Below, in pieces: positions 22,747 through 24,939 of a stretch of 24,939 nucleotides of DNA; within the stretch, counting starts at the first letter, position 1; each line of letters begins with the position of its first letter. The notes under the pieces were generated by a model, which saw nothing but the letters and a program-made list of their open reading frames with translations, was not told where the DNA came from and ran no database searches. The stretch comes from CAXRGH01 sp964230195 (GTDB lineage: Bacteria; Pseudomonadota; Gammaproteobacteria; Enterobacterales; Alteromonadaceae). Made by a program: the position numbers and the translations under genes. Where the stretch lies: contig CAXRGH010000198.1 in the NCBI GenBank assembly GCA_964230195.1, positions 1 through 24,939 on the forward strand, written 5' to 3'.

Positions 22747-24516
22747 ATGCGCACAAACTATTGTGGAAACATTAACGCTGATTATATCGGTCAAGAAGTC
22801 ACCTTATGCGGTTGGGTCAACCGTGTTCGGGATATGGGCGGAGTCATCTTCTTAGACTTACGAGATCGCGAGGGTATTGTTCAGGTTGTTTATGATCCTG
22901 ATCTTCCAGAAGTCTTTGATACCGCCACTAGTTTGAGAAATGAATTTTGTGTACAAATTACTGGTTTAGTGAGAGGCCGCCCTGAAGGCCAGATTAACAA
23001 AGATATGAGCACTGGGGAAATTGAAATCCTTGGTAAAGCTCTGAAGGTACTCAATAAAGCAGCTCCATTACCAATTGATTTTAATCAAGAAAACTCAGAG
23101 GAACAACGCTTACGTTACCGCTACCTTGACCTGCGTCGCCCTGTGATGTCTGAACGCCTTAAATTCCGCTCTAAAGTGACTATCGCGGTCAGAAATTTTC
23201 TTGATTCGCAGGGTTTCCTTGATGTGGAAACCCCTATTCTGACAAAAGCGACGCCAGAAGGTGCGCGTGATTATCTAGTACCGAGCCGAACTCACAAAGG
23301 ACAATTCTTTGCATTGCCACAATCACCCCAGTTGTTTAAGCAATTGTTGATGATGTCGGGAATGGACCGCTACTATCAAATTGTGAAATGTTTCCGAGAC
23401 GAAGATTTGCGAGCAGATAGACAGCCTGAATTCACTCAGATTGACTTAGAGACCACATTCCTTGATGCCGAAGGTGTAATGTCTATCACTGAAGAGATGA
23501 TTAGTGGTCTATTTAAAGATTTACTGGATGTTGATCTTGGCGAATTCCCTCGAATGAGCTTCGCGGAAGCGATGCGCCGTTTTGGTAGTGATAAGCCTGA
23601 CCTTCGTAACCCACTTGAACTGATTGATGTTGCCGATCTCGTGAAGGACGTTGACTTCAAAGTGTTCTCAGGCCCGGCAAACGACGAACACGGTCGAGTT
23701 GCTGTGATTTGTGTACCTGGCGGTGCAAGCTTATCAAGAAAGCAAATTGATGATTACGGAAAGTACGTCAATATCTATGGTGCTAAAGGGCTTGCATGGT
23801 TGAAGGTGAATGATTTAGATGCAGGTTTAGATGGTATTCAATCGCCTATACTGAAGTTCTTGAATGAGGCGGTTGTCAAAGCGTTACTCGAGCGCACACA
23901 GGCAAAATCGGGTGACATCATCTTATTTGGTGCTGATAACCAAACAGTCGTTGCAGAGGCAATGGGTGCGCTTAGACTCAAGCTGGGTGAAGACTTTGAT
24001 TTGCTTTCAGGTGACTGGAAGCCGCTGTGGGTGGTTGACTTCCCAATGTTTGAAGCCATTGACGGTCAACTACACGCGCTTCATCACCCGTTCACCGCTC
24101 CACGCGATATGACGCCTGATGAACTTGCAGCTGATCCAGTCAACGCCTTATCAAATGCCTATGACATGGTACTGAATGGTGTTGAACTGGGTGGTGGTTC
24201 TGTACGTATCCACGACCAACAAATGCAATCAGAAGTGTTTCGAATTTTGGGGATCTCGGATGAAGAAGCAGAGTCTAAATTTGGCTTCCTATTGGATGCC
24301 CTGAAATTTGGAGCTCCTCCTCACGCAGGTTTGGCATTTGGCCTAGATAGATTGGTCATGTTGATGACCGGTGCTGAGTCAATTCGTGATGTAATGGCAT
24401 TTCCAAAGACAAACACAGCGGCATGTCCGTTAACGTCTGCTCCGGGTTTTGCAAACCAACAGCAGCTGGAAGAGTTAGCGATTCAAAGCACAGTAAAAGC
24501 TGAGGAAAGTGAATAA
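22747..24516 (+). CDS. aspS: Aspartyl-tRNA synthetase (AspRS, bacterial type)
   Basis: A 589-residue class II synthetase (E. coli 590) that charges tRNA-Asp. The N-terminal anticodon-binding OB fold opens MRTNYCGNINADYIGQEVTLCGWVNRVRDMGG. Motif 1 lies around RFLDSQGFLDVETPILTK-type residues near 150, motif 2 in CFRDEDLRADRQPEFTQID near 217-236, the bacterial GAD insertion domain around 290-420, and motif 3 in GLAFGLDRLVMLMTG near 530. It lacks features of the nondiscriminating archaeal type. The ATG at 22747 matches the E. coli start and is 9 bases from AAGGA; a TTG at 22738 would add three residues. nudB begins right after its stop codon. Confidence 0.98.
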   Translation: MRTNYCGNINADYIGQEVTLCGWVNRVRDMGGVIFLDLRDREGIVQVVYDPDLPEVFDTATSLRNEFCVQITGLVRGRPEGQINKDMSTGEIEILGKALKVLNKAAPLPIDFNQENSEEQRLRYRYLDLRRPVMSERLKFRSKVTIAVRNFLDSQGFLDVETPILTKATPEGARDYLVPSRTHKGQFFALPQSPQLFKQLLMMSGMDRYYQIVKCFRDEDLRADRQPEFTQIDLETTFLDAEGVMSITEEMISGLFKDLLDVDLGEFPRMSFAEAMRRFGSDKPDLRNPLELIDVADLVKDVDFKVFSGPANDEHGRVAVICVPGGASLSRKQIDDYGKYVNIYGAKGLAWLKVNDLDAGLDGIQSPILKFLNEAVVKALLERTQAKSGDIILFGADNQTVVAEAMGALRLKLGEDFDLLSGDWKPLWVVDFPMFEAIDGQLHALHHPFTAPRDMTPDELAADPVNALSNAYDMVLNGVELGGGSVRIHDQQMQSEVFRILGISDEEAESKFGFLLDALKFGAPPHAGLAFGLDRLVMLMTGAESIRDVMAFPKTNTAACPLTSAPGFANQQQLEELAIQSTVKAEESE

Positions 24517-24939
24517 TTGAAACCGAAAAAACGCCCTGAATCCGTGTTGGTGGTAATATATAACGACGCGGATCAGGTGTTGGCGATGCAACGACAAGAC
24601 GATCCAACGTTTTGGCAATCAGTTACTGGCTCGATTGAGCTAGGAGAAACGCCACTGCAAACTGCAATTCGGGAAGTGGAAGAAGAAACGGGTATCTGTG
24701 TTGACCAAGATGCACTCGCATTCCATGATCATCAATCAACATCACAATATGTTATTCGTCCTTGTTGGCGTCATCGCTATGAAGAGGGAGTCACAATCAA
24801 TAAAGAGCATTTATTCAGTATGAAGGTGCGCAAAGATCAACCGATTGTGTTAACCGAACATTTAGCGTTTGAGTGGTTAGACAAACAAGACGCAATGAAA
24901 CGTATGTGGTCTGAGTCCAATGTCAATGGTGTACGTGAT
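24517..24939 (+). CDS. nudB: NudB, dihydroneopterin triphosphate diphosphatase (Nudix), 3' end cut by the window
   Basis: The frame runs 141 codons from a TTG directly after the aspS stop codon and is still open at the window edge; E. coli NudB has 150 residues, so little is missing. NudB removes pyrophosphate from dihydroneopterin triphosphate in folate synthesis. The Nudix box is complete at residues 38-60, from GSIELGE through REVEEETGI, with the metal-binding REVEEE. The sequence QRQDDPTFWQSVTGS and the later IVLTEHLAFEWLD match E. coli NudB closely. GAGGAA inside the end of aspS is the likely ribosome site, about 10 bases from the TTG. The aspS-nudB pairing is known from E. coli. Confidence 0.93.
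   Translation, partial: MKPKKRPESVLVVIYNDADQVLAMQRQDDPTFWQSVTGSIELGETPLQTAIREVEEETGICVDQDALAFHDHQSTSQYVIRPCWRHRYEEGVTINKEHLFSMKVRKDQPIVLTEHLAFEWLDKQDAMKRMWSESNVNGVRD

Noticed and set aside
22590..22775. 61-codon open frame upstream of aspS
   Set aside because: It overlaps the likely aspS promoter and start, has no recognisable protein character and is best explained by chance in an AT-rich leader.
1..24939. CRISPR arrays, insertion sequences, prophage genes, toxin-antitoxin or defence genes, tRNA genes
   Set aside because: I looked for direct repeats, transposase or integrase motifs, and tRNA-like cloverleafs and found none I could support.

Overview
The window is an ordinary chromosomal segment of a gammaproteobacterium. 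Gene content and order point to a marine, Alteromonadales-like organism (Alteromonas/Glaciecola/Pseudoalteromonas type). The evidence is close similarity of SohB, TopA, EttA, MsbA, LpxK, KdsB, AspS and NudB to the gammaproteobacterial proteins, the order comEC-msbA-lpxK-ycaR-kdsB, an arginine succinyltransferase-pathway gene (astB), and a lipase tail of the Pla-1/cef (VolA) type. The genus is an inference. I see no rRNA, tRNA, CRISPR array, insertion sequence or prophage.

Layout, left to right. (1) 1-717: the 3' end of an extracellular lipase gene and a strong terminator. (2) 764-3176, plus strand: sohB, then three small unrecognised genes, two of them clearly for membrane proteins. (3) 3270-6080, minus strand: astB and, downstream of it, a sodium/dicarboxylate-type symporter gene. 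(4) 6372-10541, plus strand: topA with a terminator, then yaiL and an lgt-type gene whose product looks more like the Bacteroidetes form than the usual gammaproteobacterial one. (5) 10538-15694, minus strand: a DUF2062 membrane protein gene, an overlapping small membrane protein gene, mltD, and the closely coupled pair ettA-phzF. (6) 15746-22550, plus strand: comEC, then msbA-lpxK-ycaR-kdsB-SDR, tightly packed with GTGA and ATGA overlaps. (7) 22747-24939, plus strand: aspS and nudB, the latter cut by the window edge.

Much of the window serves the cell envelope. MsbA and LpxK flip and phosphorylate lipid A, KdsB activates Kdo for the inner core, Lgt lipidates lipoproteins, MltD is itself a predicted lipoprotein that cuts peptidoglycan, and SohB is an inner-membrane protease. 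The rest is DNA topology (TopA), DNA uptake (ComEC), translation (EttA, AspS, YcaR), nucleotide/folate metabolism (NudB) and arginine catabolism (AstB).

I found no convincing new multi-gene system. The best leads are the atypical Lgt, the three unknown genes wedged between sohB and topA (which are close neighbours in E. coli), and the unknown membrane gene overlapping the DUF2062 gene. Several genes appear to start with TTG, including two conserved ones (sohB, nudB).
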